From Betaproteobacteria bacterium (lineage in GTDB: Bacteria; Pseudomonadota; Gammaproteobacteria; Burkholderiales; SG8-39), in NCBI GenBank assembly GCA_947478805.1, contig CANJXQ010000001.1:1-64000 (forward strand): a stretch of DNA of 64,000 nt, given 5' to 3'. Position 1 is the stretch's first letter. Each line of letters begins with the position of its first letter. A program made the position numbers and the translations under genes. Shown piece by piece: positions 42,408 through 53,177 of the stretch. The notes under the pieces were generated by a model, which did no database searches, had not been told where the DNA came from, and was given only the letters and a program-made list of their open reading frames with translations.

Positions 42408-44705
42408 CTAGAAAGTTTGGCCCAATTGGAACGCGAAGGTCTGCTTGTTGTCCCCGGGTTTTGCGTTGAGCGGCCTAGCCAAATTGATTTTCATCGGGCC
42501 AAAGGGTGAATTCCAAGAAGCACCAATCCCAGATGCATAACGCAGGTCGGACAAATTCAATTTCGTCCCGCTACCGTACACTTGGCCCGCGTCCAGGAAC
42601 ACACTAAGTCGGATTGTTTGCTCCTTGCCCTGCCCTGGCAACGGAAACAAGCCCTCGACGGTCCCAATCATACGGCTGTTTCCCCCCAGAAAACTGCCAT
42701 CCGTATCCTTCGGCCCCAATGAACTGGAAGCATAACCGCGTACCGTTCCCGAGCCACCGGCGTATAGATTCTTGAAGAATGGAAGGTCCTTTCCGCCGTA
42801 TCCGCGCGCAGCGGATATTTCCCCGCTCATCATCAACGTGAATTTTGGCGCCAGCGGCGCAAAATACTGGAATGTGCTGCTCACTTTGAAGTACTTAACA
42901 TCACCCGGGGGAAGTGCGATTTCTCCCGATACCCCCTGCTTGAAGCCCGTCGTCGGCCACAGGATGCTGTCGCGGCTATCTCGCAGCCAACCGGGTTTTG
43001 CCAAGAGGCTGGTGTACTGACTACCGGTATCGCGAACGAACTGCACTATTCTCGGCGGTGACAGCGCCGGGTCCGTTTCGAGTTTTGTTCGGTCCAAAAC
43101 AAATCCAACGGCGACCCTGTCGATGGGGGTTATCGGATAACCAAACGTGATTCCCGCGCCAAAAGACTGCGTCTTGTATTGCCCCAGGCCCAAGTTGCTC
43201 GGATTGCTCCGCTTGAAATACGTTTCGTAACCCCTGCTGATACCGTCAATGGTGGCATACGGATCCGTGTATGACAGCGCGATGTTCGTGTTGACCTTGC
43301 TTGTATTCAAGCCGACGCCGATCGCCTTGCCCGTCCCCAGAACGTTCTCTTGCTGAACCGAGGCCGATGCAACGAGTTTTTCGGACGAAGACAAGCCTAT
43401 GCCCAGCAGGACCGCACCTGTTGGTTTTTCCTTGACATCAACATTGACATCGACCTGATCCGATGTGCCGGCAACGGGCGGTGTTTCGATGTCGACATCG
43501 GTGAAATAGCCCAAGCGCCCAAGGCGACGCTTCGACTGCTGGATCTTGTCGGTATCGTAGAAGGCTCCTTCGAGCTGACGCATCTCGCGGCGAATCACTT
43601 CGTCCCTCGTGCGACTATTGCCACCGACATTGATTCGCCGCACATACACGCGCCGACCTGCATCAATGCGAATCGTAAAAGCAGCCGTCCTCTTTTCCCG
43701 ATCGATTTCTGGCACCCCGCTCGCATTTGCAAACGCGTAGCCTTCCCGTCCCAGCCGGTCCGTAATGGCCTTGGTGCTCTCGTTCAATTTTTCCCTGTTG
43801 AACGGCGCGCCTTCCTTGAGCGTAACAAGCCGGAGCAACTCTGCCTCTGGCAAAAGCATTTCACCGCCCAGCTTTACCCCCGAGACAATGTATTTCTCGC
43901 CTTCAGTGATGTTGATGGTGATGTAAATGTCGCGCTTGTCAGGCGTTATGGACACTTGCGTGGAGTCGATATTGAAGTCGAGGAATCCCCTGTTCAGATA
44001 GTGCGATCGCAAAGCCTCCAGGTCCGCCTGAAGCTTTTGTCTGGAATACTGGTCATTTTTCGTATACCAAGTGAACCAACCCGGGGTCCTCAGTGTAAAC
44101 AGCTCGGCAAGATCCTCTTCGACGAATGTTTGATTGCCGACGATGTTGATGGCTCGAATCTTAGCCGCATCGCCCTCGGTCACTGTGAAATTGATCCCGA
44201 CACGATTGCGCTCGAGCGGGGTTACCGTCGTGGTTACCTGGGCGGCGTAGAACCCACGCGCCAGGTATTGCCGTTTGATCTCCTGTTCTGCCTGTTCCAG
44301 AATGGAACGGTCGAAGATGCGCCCCTCCTGAAAATTGGATTCTCGCAGCGCCTTGCGCGCCACATCCCCTTTGATCTCCTTCATGCCGACGAAGTCGATG
44401 GCCGCAATTGCCGGGCGCTCCTCGACGAGGACGATCAGGACATCCCGCTCCACTTCCAGGCGCACATCACGAAAAAAACCCGTGCTGAACAAGGCTCGGA
44501 GGGCCTGCGCGGCTTTTTCATCGGTCATTGTTTCCCCGACCTTGACGGGGAGATAGCTGAATATCGTTCCTGCCTCTATTCGCTGCGCCCCTTCAACGCG
44601 AATGTCCTTGACCACAAATGGGTCGAACGCGTTTGCAAGGCCGGACAAGCCGGTTGCCAAGACGAGGACGATCTGACGAACTGCTTTGCGAAAGCGAATT
44701 TTCAT
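42408..44705 (-). CDS. bamA: Outer membrane protein assembly factor BamA
   Basis: POTRA repeats; VRGYASSSLGPKDTDGSFLGGNSRMIGTVEGLFPLPG; C-terminal FQLGQTF. Confidence 0.98.
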   Translation of the reverse strand: MKIRFRKAVRQIVLVLATGLSGLANAFDPFVVKDIRVEGAQRIEAGTIFSYLPVKVGETMTDEKAAQALRALFSTGFFRDVRLEVERDVLIVLVEERPAIAAIDFVGMKEIKGDVARKALRESNFQEGRIFDRSILEQAEQEIKRQYLARGFYAAQVTTTVTPLERNRVGINFTVTEGDAAKIRAINIVGNQTFVEEDLAELFTLRTPGWFTWYTKNDQYSRQKLQADLEALRSHYLNRGFLDFNIDSTQVSITPDKRDIYITINITEGEKYIVSGVKLGGEMLLPEAELLRLVTLKEGAPFNREKLNESTKAITDRLGREGYAFANASGVPEIDREKRTAAFTIRIDAGRRVYVRRINVGGNSRTRDEVIRREMRQLEGAFYDTDKIQQSKRRLGRLGYFTDVDIETPPVAGTSDQVDVNVDVKEKPTGAVLLGIGLSSSEKLVASASVQQENVLGTGKAIGVGLNTSKVNTNIALSYTDPYATIDGISRGYETYFKRSNPSNLGLGQYKTQSFGAGITFGYPITPIDRVAVGFVLDRTKLETDPALSPPRIVQFVRDTGSQYTSLLAKPGWLRDSRDSILWPTTGFKQGVSGEIALPPGDVKYFKVSSTFQYFAPLAPKFTLMMSGEISAARGYGGKDLPFFKNLYAGGSGTVRGYASSSLGPKDTDGSFLGGNSRMIGTVEGLFPLPGQGKEQTIRLSVFLDAGQVYGSGTKLNLSDLRYASGIGASWNSPFGPMKINLARPLNAKPGDNKQTFAFQLGQTF

Positions 44706-44742
44706 TGAGGGAAGTCGGTCGAAGGTTCAGGCGATTCGTCTA

Positions 44743-44756
44743 TGCCCCATGGGGCA
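44743..44756. other. 14-bp perfect palindrome TGCCCCATGGGGCA between rseP and bamA
   Basis: Direct reading of the intergenic sequence. Confidence 0.7.
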
Positions 44757-44771
44757 CAAAAGGGAAAATAT

Positions 44772-46145
44772 TCAGCTAAAAATCAATCGATTAATGTCGT
44801 TGAAGAATGCAAAGGCCGTCAGGACCAGCAAGAGTGCCAAGCCCACCCTTTGACCTAGTTCCATCGCTCTTGTGGAGAGTGGGGCACCCTTTACGGCTTC
44901 CACGGCATAATACATCAGGTGTCCGCCATCCAATAACGGCACGGGCAATAGGTTTAAGACCCCCAAACTGATGCTGATCAGTGCGAGAAACCCGATGTAT
45001 GGGACTAGGCCCATCTGTGCGGACTGGCCGGCGTAATCCGCGATGGTGACCGGGCCGGATAAATTCCGCCAGGAAACTTCTCCCGTGAACATCTTTCCTA
45101 TCATTCGCAGGCTGAACCAGGCTGTTTCCAGCGTTCGATTAAGCGCCATCACAAGCGCATCAGATGGGCCATAGCGGACCGTCGTGGAGAGACCATCCAG
45201 GGATTTATCGGGAATCTGAGGCGCAGCTCCGATCCGCCCAAAGCGTCCCGCCGAACCATCGCGAGTTTCAACCGGTTCAGGTGTGACGCCGACCTGAATC
45301 GTTCGTCCATCGCGGACAATCTCGAATCCCAGTGCAACCCCGGGGCTGGATCGCACGACTGTCACGACCTCGTCCCACGTTGAAATCCGACGCGAGTCGA
45401 TTGCCGACACCCGGTCACCTGTCAGAAGCCCGGACTGCTCCGCAACTTGACCCTGGACAGTTTTGCCAATGACCGGCGGGAAATCAGGGCGGAAAAGCTT
45501 CAATCCGACTTTCGATAGTGGATCCGTCTGCCCATCTTCTATCCTGAAGTTGCTCAGGTTCAGTTGTCGCCACGCGATTTCGCTGCTCGAACTATGTATT
45601 TCCAGGCGCACTGTTGCCTGGTTCACACCGTGGTTCAGGAGTTTCCATCTAACCTCTTGCCAGGTGGTGACAGTCTCATCATTTACTTTGCGAATGAGGT
45701 CTCCGCGGTGCAGCCCCGCTTCAGCGGCAGGTGAGCCTGGATCCGGAACCCCTATGATAGGCCTTGGTTCGGTGACGCCCCCAATGAACAATGTCCAGTA
45801 GAGGAGCACGGCAAGAAGAAAATTGGCCAGTGGCCCAGCGAACACGATCGAAGCACGCCGCCACAGGGGTTGGCGATTGAACGCCCGATGCAATTCACTC
45901 GGGGAGACAGCGCCCTCCTGCTCGTCAAGCATCCGTACATAGCCACCAATGGGAAACAATGCCAACGCCCACTCCGTTCGGTCCTTGCCCATACGGCGCA
46001 TCAACAGCGTGCGCCCAAAGCCTACCGAAAAGCGAAGGACTTTCACCCCGCAAAGGCGGGCCGCTACAAAATGCCCCAGCTCGTGGACAACGATGAGCAC
46101 TGCCAACGCCGCCAAAAATGCAATGATGGTGTACAAAAACGTCAT
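44772..46145 (-). CDS. rseP: RIP metalloprotease (site-2 protease)
   Basis: HELGHF zinc motif, two PDZ-like regions, NLLPVPLLDGGHL. Confidence 0.97.
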   Translation of the reverse strand: MTFLYTIIAFLAALAVLIVVHELGHFVAARLCGVKVLRFSVGFGRTLLMRRMGKDRTEWALALFPIGGYVRMLDEQEGAVSPSELHRAFNRQPLWRRASIVFAGPLANFLLAVLLYWTLFIGGVTEPRPIIGVPDPGSPAAEAGLHRGDLIRKVNDETVTTWQEVRWKLLNHGVNQATVRLEIHSSSSEIAWRQLNLSNFRIEDGQTDPLSKVGLKLFRPDFPPVIGKTVQGQVAEQSGLLTGDRVSAIDSRRISTWDEVVTVVRSSPGVALGFEIVRDGRTIQVGVTPEPVETRDGSAGRFGRIGAAPQIPDKSLDGLSTTVRYGPSDALVMALNRTLETAWFSLRMIGKMFTGEVSWRNLSGPVTIADYAGQSAQMGLVPYIGFLALISISLGVLNLLPVPLLDGGHLMYYAVEAVKGAPLSTRAMELGQRVGLALLLVLTAFAFFNDINRLIFS

Positions 46146-47344
46146 GCGACATTCCTTTCGCGACGGCGACCTTTTGCGACGATTGATGCAGCACACGAGC
46201 GCGCAAGCTGGTCGGCGAAAAACACGTCTTCGATTCGCGTTGTTGGCGTCAGCGGGACCTCAGTCAGCGTTTCCTCGATAACTTCAGTAATCGCAAGAAA
46301 CGGCAGCTTTTCGTCCAGGAACGCAGCCACGGCGATTTCGTTTGCGGCATTGAAGACGGCCGATGCCGAGTTTCCCTGGCTCAGGGTCGCGTATGCCAGT
46401 CTGATTGCGGGAAAACGCGAGAGATCAGGCTCCTCGAAAGTGAGGGTGCCGACAGCAGGTAATTTCAGGGAGGCGACACCGGACTCGATCCGGTCTGGAT
46501 ATGCGAGGGCTTGCGCGATCGGTGTCCTCATATCAGGATTTCCCATTTGGGATATGACGGAACCGTCGAGATATTCGACCATCGAATGAACAATGCTTTC
46601 CGGATGGATCACGACGCTGATCTGTTCTGCTGTCGCACCAAAAAGCCAATGCGCCTCAATGACTTCCAGGGCCTTGTTCATCATGGTCGCCGAGTCGACA
46701 GAAATCTTCCTCCCCATGGACCAGTTTGGATGCGCGCAGGCCTGGTCAGGGGTTATGTTTCTTAGTTCGGCGAGTGCCCTTGTCCGGAAGGGACCGCCTG
46801 ACGCCGTTAGGATGATCCGGCGAACGCCCAAGCCCTCGATGGTTCCAGAAAAGCGTTCCGGCAGGGATTGGAAAATGGCGTTGTGTTCGCTATCGATAGG
46901 AAGCAACGTGGCGCCATTTTCATGCACAGCATTCATGAACACTGAACCTGCCATGACCAAAGCCTCCTTGTTTGCAAGGAGAATCGTCTTGCCGGCTCGC
47001 GCAGCGGCGAGGGTTGCCTTGAGCCCGGCTGCGCCAACGATGGCAGCCATGACGGCATCGACGCTGGACTCCGACGCAACTTGTTCCAGCCCTTCGGGAC
47101 CCGCCAGGACCTCGGTATCTGGCGCTGCACTGCCCATGAGGGCCTTGAATTCGGAATAGCAGCTCGGATCGCTCACACACGCAAACCGCGGCCTGAACTG
47201 CTGGCATAGAGACGCCAATTCGCTGACCCTGCTGTGGGCCGTAAGCGCCACGATTTCGAACCGTCCGGGATGCTGTGCAATGACATCCAGCGTGCTGGTG
47301 CCGATGGAACCAGTTGCCCCTAGTATTGCAATGCGTTTCGACAT
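46142..47344 (-). CDS. dxr: 1-deoxy-D-xylulose-5-phosphate reductoisomerase
   Basis: AILGATGSIGTSTLDVI, LANKEALVMAG, LPIDSEHNAIFQ, SASGGPFR-type motif (TASGGPFRTRAL). Confidence 0.98.
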   Translation of the reverse strand: MSKRIAILGATGSIGTSTLDVIAQHPGRFEIVALTAHSRVSELASLCQQFRPRFACVSDPSCYSEFKALMGSAAPDTEVLAGPEGLEQVASESSVDAVMAAIVGAAGLKATLAAARAGKTILLANKEALVMAGSVFMNAVHENGATLLPIDSEHNAIFQSLPERFSGTIEGLGVRRIILTASGGPFRTRALAELRNITPDQACAHPNWSMGRKISVDSATMMNKALEVIEAHWLFGATAEQISVVIHPESIVHSMVEYLDGSVISQMGNPDMRTPIAQALAYPDRIESGVASLKLPAVGTLTFEEPDLSRFPAIRLAYATLSQGNSASAVFNAANEIAVAAFLDEKLPFLAITEVIEETLTEVPLTPTTRIEDVFFADQLARSCAASIVAKGRRRERNVA

Positions 47345-47350
47345 GTCCGC

Positions 47351-48169
47351 CTATCTCAAGAAAATGAGCGCTGCCATGGGCAGGACTGGAAGGAGCGCGT
47401 CCACCCGGTCCAGTATTCCACCATGTCCTGGCAGGATGGTGCCACTGTCTTTTACCCCGGCAAGCCGTTTAGCCCACGATTCTGCGAGGTCGCCGACAAT
47501 TCCCGCCACGGCCAGCGCCAGGCAAACAATCATGAACAAAGCGCTGCTGTTTTCAGAGATCCGGCTTGCAGTCTGAGGCAAAGTTGCTGGAAAACTCACA
47601 ATCAACGCTAATGCGTAGATGCAGACCGCGGTTAGCCCACCCGCGACCCCCTCCCAGGTCTTTCCGGGACTGATTGATGGGGCGAGCTTCCGGTGCCCCC
47701 ATTTCCGCCCGGAGAAGTAAGCAGCGGTATCGGATACCCACACAATCGCCATCAAGAGCAGCAGCAGCGCCGGGTCACTCGAGCGCAATGCTGCCAACGC
47801 GGACGCCGCAGAGGCAATGATGAGTCCGCCAAATCCAATTCGGACGGCCTTGCCTATGTTCTGGGAGTTGTTCCAAATAATGACGGGTACTGCAGCAATC
47901 CAGGTCATTGTGCTGGCGATGAAGAGCCACTTTGCTGGTATTGCATCCATTACCGCTGCCACGACTACTGAGACGATCAGCGCAATGCAGGCGCTCAGCA
48001 GAATGCCCTTGAGGCCGCATAGCCGGCACCACTCATAGGCGCAGATTGCGGCAAAAAAAACACAGGCGATATTCCAGGTTACCGTCGGCAGGAAAAACAA
48101 GGATGGCAGCAGTGCCGCGATCAGCACAACGGCCGTCGCAATGCGCTTCACCAGTGAAGATTGGATCAA
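47351..48169 (-). CDS. cdsA: Phosphatidate cytidylyltransferase
   Basis: Polytopic; VSDTAAYFSGRKWGHRKLAPSISPGKTWEG, KDSGTILPGHGGILDRVDALL. Confidence 0.97.
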   Translation of the reverse strand: MIQSSLVKRIATAVVLIAALLPSLFFLPTVTWNIACVFFAAICAYEWCRLCGLKGILLSACIALIVSVVVAAVMDAIPAKWLFIASTMTWIAAVPVIIWNNSQNIGKAVRIGFGGLIIASAASALAALRSSDPALLLLLMAIVWVSDTAAYFSGRKWGHRKLAPSISPGKTWEGVAGGLTAVCIYALALIVSFPATLPQTASRISENSSALFMIVCLALAVAGIVGDLAESWAKRLAGVKDSGTILPGHGGILDRVDALLPVLPMAALIFLR

Positions 48170-48182
48170 GCTCCTGCCCGAA

Positions 48183-48980
48183 TCAGGAGGACGTGCAATT
48201 GGTAGGCGTCACAACCGGTTGGGGGCTGGCAGGGCTCAACTGCTCAGACGTTCGCCCAAATCTGCGCTCACGTTCGCGATACCAGGCGATTGCAGCATCC
48301 AGCGCTTTGCTGTCAAAGTCTGGCCAGAGCGTTTCGGTAAAGTAAAGCTCCGTGTAAGCCAGATTCCACAACAGAAAATTACTGATCCGCTGCTCGCCTC
48401 CGGTGCGAATAAACAGGTCTGGCTCCGGCGCATAGTTCATCGACAGGTGCTTTTCGAGATCTGATTCGGTAATGGATTTTCCGGCTTGTGCGGGGTCCGC
48501 GCGTATGCGATTGAAAGCTTGCAGCAAATCCCAGCGGCCGCCATAGTTCGCAGCGATCGTCAGTGTCAATCGTGAGTTGCCAGCAGTTAGGTCTACGCCA
48601 TGGCGTACCAGTTCAATGATCCGGGAACCAAAAGGCTGCAGATCGCCGATGATCTTCAAGCAAATCCCATTGCGGTGCATCTTCTCCACTTCGCTTTCCA
48701 ATGCCGATAGAAAAAGCTGCCGCAACAGTGTGACTTCTTCTGTGGGGCGCCGCCAATTTTCGGAACTGAAGGCAAAAATGGTTAGGAATTCGATCTTGCG
48801 CTCGACGCAAGCCTGGATGGCGCTTCTGAGTGATTCCACACCTTGACGGTGCCCGGCGAAGCGAGGGAGAAATCGGCGCTTCGCCCACCGACCGTTTCCA
48901 TCCAGGATGATTGCCACATGCCGCGGAACTTTGGCCGCGACCGGCACTTCCCGTGTCGAACTGGAAAATCGGATTGTCAT
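48183..48980 (-). CDS. uppS: Isoprenyl transferase (undecaprenyl diphosphate synthase)
   Basis: [61 protein letters not shown]. Confidence 0.97.
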   Translation of the reverse strand: MTIRFSSSTREVPVAAKVPRHVAIILDGNGRWAKRRFLPRFAGHRQGVESLRSAIQACVERKIEFLTIFAFSSENWRRPTEEVTLLRQLFLSALESEVEKMHRNGICLKIIGDLQPFGSRIIELVRHGVDLTAGNSRLTLTIAANYGGRWDLLQAFNRIRADPAQAGKSITESDLEKHLSMNYAPEPDLFIRTGGEQRISNFLLWNLAYTELYFTETLWPDFDSKALDAAIAWYRERERRFGRTSEQLSPASPQPVVTPTNCTSS

Positions 48981-49010
48981 GAGCGAACTAGCTTGCCGAA
49001 AGTCGGTACT

Positions 49011-49571
49011 TTAGACTGCCATCAATTCGGACTCTTTGGTCGATACTAGCTTGTCTATTTCCGCAATGTGACGGTCCGTCAGTTTCTGAATATCGTCCTG
49101 AGCCTTGCGCTCCTCGTCTTCCGCCAGTTGTTTTTTCTTTACCAAGTCTTTTAGCGACTGATTGGCGTCGCGGCGCTGATTCCTGACCGCAACCCGGGCG
49201 TTTTCACCTTCTGCCCTCACGATTTTAGCCAGATCCTTCCTGCGTTCCTCCGTCAGTGGTGGCATGGGGACCCGAATGGCATCGCCTTGCGCCGCTGGAT
49301 TCAGGCCAAGGCTCGATTCTCGTATGGACTTCTCGATTGCCGCAACGAGCTTCTTTTCCCAAGGAGTGACCATGATGGTGCGCGCATCCATCAAGGAGAC
49401 ATTGGCCACCTGTGAAATGGGAACCTGATTGCCATAGTAGTCCACAGTCACATGATCGAGAATGCCAGTATGAGCGCGCCCGGTTCGAATCTTTCCCAGA
49501 TCGGTCTTCAGTGAGTCAATGGATTTCAACATGCGCTGTTCAGCGCTTTTCTTGATGTCACCGACACTCAT
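49011..49571 (-). CDS. frr: Ribosome recycling factor
   Basis: [53 protein letters not shown]. Confidence 0.98.
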   Translation of the reverse strand: MSVGDIKKSAEQRMLKSIDSLKTDLGKIRTGRAHTGILDHVTVDYYGNQVPISQVANVSLMDARTIMVTPWEKKLVAAIEKSIRESSLGLNPAAQGDAIRVPMPPLTEERRKDLAKIVRAEGENARVAVRNQRRDANQSLKDLVKKKQLAEDEERKAQDDIQKLTDRHIAEIDKLVSTKESELMAV

Positions 49572-49615
49572 CTTTGATCTCCAATCGGTCGTGGCAGGGT
49601 TTCGCCCATTGCATA

Positions 49616-50332
49616 TCAATCGTGAACCAACGTTCCTTCTTGCACTCCGGTGATTACCCGACGCATGGCCCCGGCTTTCAAAATCGAGAAGACCGTAATC
49701 GGTAGGCTCTGATCGCGACACAGCGCAAAAGCAGTTGCATCCATGACTTTCAGGTTCTTGGCGATCGCCTCGTCGAAGGAAATTCGTTCGTACTTCGTGG
49801 CTTTCACATCCAGTTTCGGGTCAGCTGAATAAATCCCATCGACCTTGGTTGCCTTGAGCACCATCTCGGCTCCAATTTCGGTTCCCCTAAGGGCGGCGGC
49901 GGTGTCGGTTGTGAAAAACGGATTGCCCGTGCCGGCAGCAAACACAACGATCTTTCCTTCTTCCAGATACCGGATAGCCTTGGGTCGAATGTATGGTTCC
50001 ACGACTTGCTCTATATTGAGCGCCGATTGAACGCGCGCATTCAATCCCTTTTGCCGCATGACATCCGCCAGAGCCAACGCGTTCATGATGGTGGCAAGCA
50101 TACCCATGTAGTCCGCAGTGGCCCGGTCCATGCCGGCGGAGCCAAGGGCAACGCCGCGAAAAATATTCCCCCCCCCAATGACGATCCCCATTTCGACGTT
50201 CAAGGCGGCCACCTGCGCGATTTCGTCAACGATTCTCTCGATGGTCTGACGATTGATGCCGAAGGGGTCTTCCCCCATCAACGCTTCGCCAGACAGCTTC
50301 AGGAGCACACGTTTGAACCGCGCAGTTGTCAT
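49616..50332 (-). CDS. pyrH: UMP kinase
   Basis: [53 protein letters not shown]. Confidence 0.98.
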   Translation of the reverse strand: MTTARFKRVLLKLSGEALMGEDPFGINRQTIERIVDEIAQVAALNVEMGIVIGGGNIFRGVALGSAGMDRATADYMGMLATIMNALALADVMRQKGLNARVQSALNIEQVVEPYIRPKAIRYLEEGKIVVFAAGTGNPFFTTDTAAALRGTEIGAEMVLKATKVDGIYSADPKLDVKATKYERISFDEAIAKNLKVMDATAFALCRDQSLPITVFSILKAGAMRRVITGVQEGTLVHD

Positions 50333-50344
50333 TGTTATCGCCTT

Positions 50345-51232
50345 TTAGACCCTTGTGGCCTGTGCGGCCTGCGCCTTTACTTCGGCGGCGAAATCAGTGG
50401 ACTTTTTCTGAATGCCTTCGCCGACGACGTAAAGGCAGAAACTAGAAACCGAGGCCCCCTTCGATTTCAATAGCGACTCAATCGTCAATTTGTCATCTTT
50501 GATAAAAGCCTGACCCAAAAGGGTTACTTCCTTCAGGAATTTCTGCACGGATCCTTCGACCATTTTTTCCACGATATTGGCCGGTTTTCCCGATTCGAGC
50601 GCCTTTGCCTGCGCAATGTCACGTTCCTTGCGGAGTACCTCATCGGGCACCTGCTCCTTGGAAAGCGCCAGCGGTTTTGCGGCAGCGACATGCATCGCCA
50701 GGTCCTTGCCAAGCTGTTCGTCGCCCCCAACCACATCCACCAGAACACCGATTTTCGCGCCATGAATGTACTGGAATATCCGGCCCTTTCCGCTGACGCG
50801 GATGAATCGCCGAATGGACAAGTTTTCGCCAATTTTTCCGACAAGGGCCTTTCGTGTTTCGTCGATGGTCACGTTTCCCAAAGCAAGAGCTGACAAATCT
50901 TCTACGGACGATGGGTTTTTCGCAGCCACGATTTCTGCAACATTTTTCACAAAGGTCACGAAATCATTATTTTTTGCTACAAAATCCGTCTCGCAATTTA
51001 CTTCGACCATCGCCGCACATGTACCGTCGTCAGACTTGAATATTCCGACGATACCTTCTGCGGCGAGGCGTGACGCCGCTTTGCTTGCCTTGTTTCCAAG
51101 CTTGATCCTCAGCAGTTCTTCCGCCTTACCAATGTCCCCGCCCGATTCGCCCAGCGCCCTCTTGCACTCCATCATCGGCGCGTCCGTCCGGTCACGAAGT
51201 TCGCGCACCATCGCTGCACTGATTTCTGCCAT
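50345..51232 (-). CDS. tsf: Translation elongation factor Ts
   Basis: [34 protein letters not shown]. Confidence 0.98.
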   Translation of the reverse strand: MAEISAAMVRELRDRTDAPMMECKRALGESGGDIGKAEELLRIKLGNKASKAASRLAAEGIVGIFKSDDGTCAAMVEVNCETDFVAKNNDFVTFVKNVAEIVAAKNPSSVEDLSALALGNVTIDETRKALVGKIGENLSIRRFIRVSGKGRIFQYIHGAKIGVLVDVVGGDEQLGKDLAMHVAAAKPLALSKEQVPDEVLRKERDIAQAKALESGKPANIVEKMVEGSVQKFLKEVTLLGQAFIKDDKLTIESLLKSKGASVSSFCLYVVGEGIQKKSTDFAAEVKAQAAQATRV

Positions 51233-51263
51233 CTTTGCTCCAATACATCAGAAACTAAAAATT

Positions 51264-51290
51264 AAAAAAAGGGGGCTTACGCCCCTTTTC
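51264..51290 (-). terminator. Rho-independent terminator/attenuator between rpsB and tsf
   Basis: Minus strand aaaaGGGGCgtaaGCCCCcttttttt. Confidence 0.9.
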
Positions 51291-51312
51291 ATGTGGTCAA
51301 TGTCGATCTCGG

Positions 51313-52062
51313 CTACTCAACAGCGCTGCCGGCCTCTACCTCGACGAATTCGTCACCACCATCCCCGATAATTTCCTGGATGACCTGGTTACGCCCCTCA
51401 AGGATGGCATCGGCCACACCGCGCGCATACAGGCGTATTGCACGGCTGGAGTCATCGTTCCCGGGAATGACGTAGGCAATTCCATCCGGGGAGTGATTGG
51501 AATCCACAACCGCAATCACCGGAATGCCCAACTTCTGCGCCTCGGCAATGGCGCCTTTGTGGTAGCCAACATCGATCACAAACAATGCGTCGGGCAATCC
51601 ATCCAACGTCTTGAAACCGCCCAAGCCGCGCTGAAGCTTGACCAATTCCCGCTGATACCCGAGCCCTTCGCGCTTGGACATCTTCTCCAGCGACCCGTCG
51701 GAAACCATCAATTCCATGTCCTTCAGGCGCTTGATCGACTGCTTGACGGTTTTGAAGTTTGTCAACATGCCACCCAACCAACGATGGTCGACAAACGGTG
51801 ACGAGCATCGTTGCGCCTCTTCGCTGACGATTTCCCGCGCCTGGCGCTTCGTGCCGACAAAAAGGATTGTTCCTTTGTTCGCGGCCAGCTGACGGACATA
51901 CTTCATCGCGTCCTGATACATCAACATCGTTTTTTCTAAGTTGATGATGTGTATCTTGTTGCGATGGCCAAAGATGTACGGCGCCATCTTCGGGTTCCAG
52001 TACCGCGTCTGGTGTCCAAAATGGACGCCAGCTTCAAGCATTTGACGCATTGTCGTTGACAT
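51313..52062 (-). CDS. rpsB: 30S ribosomal protein S2
   Basis: [94 protein letters not shown]. Confidence 0.98.
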   Translation of the reverse strand: MSTTMRQMLEAGVHFGHQTRYWNPKMAPYIFGHRNKIHIINLEKTMLMYQDAMKYVRQLAANKGTILFVGTKRQAREIVSEEAQRCSSPFVDHRWLGGMLTNFKTVKQSIKRLKDMELMVSDGSLEKMSKREGLGYQRELVKLQRGLGGFKTLDGLPDALFVIDVGYHKGAIAEAQKLGIPVIAVVDSNHSPDGIAYVIPGNDDSSRAIRLYARGVADAILEGRNQVIQEIIGDGGDEFVEVEAGSAVE

Positions 52063-52078
52063 ACTTCGTGAGTCCTTT

Positions 52079-52153
52079 TTAGGGTTGGAGTCAGGCTGCC
52101 GGTACCGGTAATCACCTCCCCGGCCTGAACAACGGCTTCGGAGGGCACCCTAA
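52079..52153 (-). promoter_or_regulatory. Structured rpsB 5' leader, candidate S2 autoregulatory element
   Basis: Long-range stem TTAGGGT (52079-52085)/ACCCTAA (52147-52153), inner stem TCAGGC (52091-52096)/GCCTGA (52123-52128), local palindrome CCGGTACCGG (52099-52108). Confidence 0.55.
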
Positions 52154-52216
52154 GGGTATGGCAGCAGAATTTTGTCCGGCAACCACCCGCAGGGATGGCA
52201 GTCAGACAAGCCGGCT

Positions 52217-52246
52217 ATGATAGCATTGATCGCTTCACTATTGCAA
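52217..52246 (-). promoter_or_regulatory. rpsB promoter: -35 TTGCAA, 18-bp spacer, extended -10 TGcTATCAT
   Basis: Minus strand TTGCAAtagtgaagcgatcaaTGcTATCAT, roughly 150 nt upstream of the rpsB ATG. Confidence 0.65.
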
Positions 52247-52368
52247 TGTTTCCTTTTTCAAACAGGGAATTAAGCACCCTCTCCCGACTTTTGGCCTGAG
52301 TGTGGATGGTGGTTCTTGACCGCCGCCAGAGTCACTTCAGGTCATAGCCAATTTTGCCGGAAATCACC

Positions 52369-53163
52369 ATGGCGGTTCACATCAAGAATCAAGACGAAAT
52401 TGAACGGCTCCGCGTCGCTGGGCGGCTTGCCGCTGATGTGCTGGATTACATCGCACCGAAGATCCAGCCTGGGATCTCCACGGGAGAAGTGGACCGTCTT
52501 TGCCATGAGTTCATGGTGGATGTTCAAAAAGTCATTCCGGCCCCGCTCGACTACGCCCCGCCTGGTTACAAACCCTACCCAAAGTCCATTTGTACCTCGA
52601 TCAATCATCAAGTGTGTCATGGAGTGCCGGGGGACCGGATCCTGCGGCAAGGCGATATAGTCAATATCGACATCACGGTCATAAAGGATGGCTTCCACGG
52701 CGACACCAGCAGAATGTTCGAAGTAGGGAATGTTTCGATCCAAGCCAAGCGACTTTGCCGGATCACGCATGAATGCTTGTGGCTTGGCATCCGCTCCGTC
52801 AGGCCGGGAGGGAGCCTCGGAGACATCGGTTCGGCGATCCAAAATCACGCGGAGTCGAGCGGTTACAGCGTCGTTCGGGAATTCTGCGGTCATGGCATTG
52901 GTCGAAATTTTCACGAAGATCCTCAAGTACTGCACTATGGAAAGCGCGGTACGGGCTTGTCGCTCCAGCCGGGCATGGTCTTTACCATCGAACCCATGAT
53001 CAATGCCGGCAAGGCTGCGATACGCGAACTGGCCGACGGCTGGACAATCGTGACGAAGGACCATTCGCTGTCCGCGCAGTGGGAGCACACCGTTCTGGTA
53101 ACGACTGAGGGATTTGAGGTCTTGACAATATCGCCTGGGATGCCCGCGGCGCCGACAACCTGA
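52369..53163 (+). CDS. map: Type I methionine aminopeptidase
   Basis: GDIVNIDITVIKDGFHGDTSRMFEVG, REFCGHGIGRNFHEDPQVLHYG, MVFTIEPMINAG, QWEHTVLVT. Confidence 0.97.
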   Translation: MAVHIKNQDEIERLRVAGRLAADVLDYIAPKIQPGISTGEVDRLCHEFMVDVQKVIPAPLDYAPPGYKPYPKSICTSINHQVCHGVPGDRILRQGDIVNIDITVIKDGFHGDTSRMFEVGNVSIQAKRLCRITHECLWLGIRSVRPGGSLGDIGSAIQNHAESSGYSVVREFCGHGIGRNFHEDPQVLHYGKRGTGLSLQPGMVFTIEPMINAGKAAIRELADGWTIVTKDHSLSAQWEHTVLVTTEGFEVLTISPGMPAAPTT

Positions 53164-53177
53164 TCCGCTGAGCCGAC

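Noticed and set aside
43350-44708. 452-aa plus-strand ORF opposite bamA
   Set aside because: Mirror of BamA POTRA coding sequence; no motif or initiation signal.
51936-52148. 70-aa minus-strand ORF in the rpsB leader
   Set aside because: Overlaps rpsB out of frame; the leader is better explained by RNA structure.
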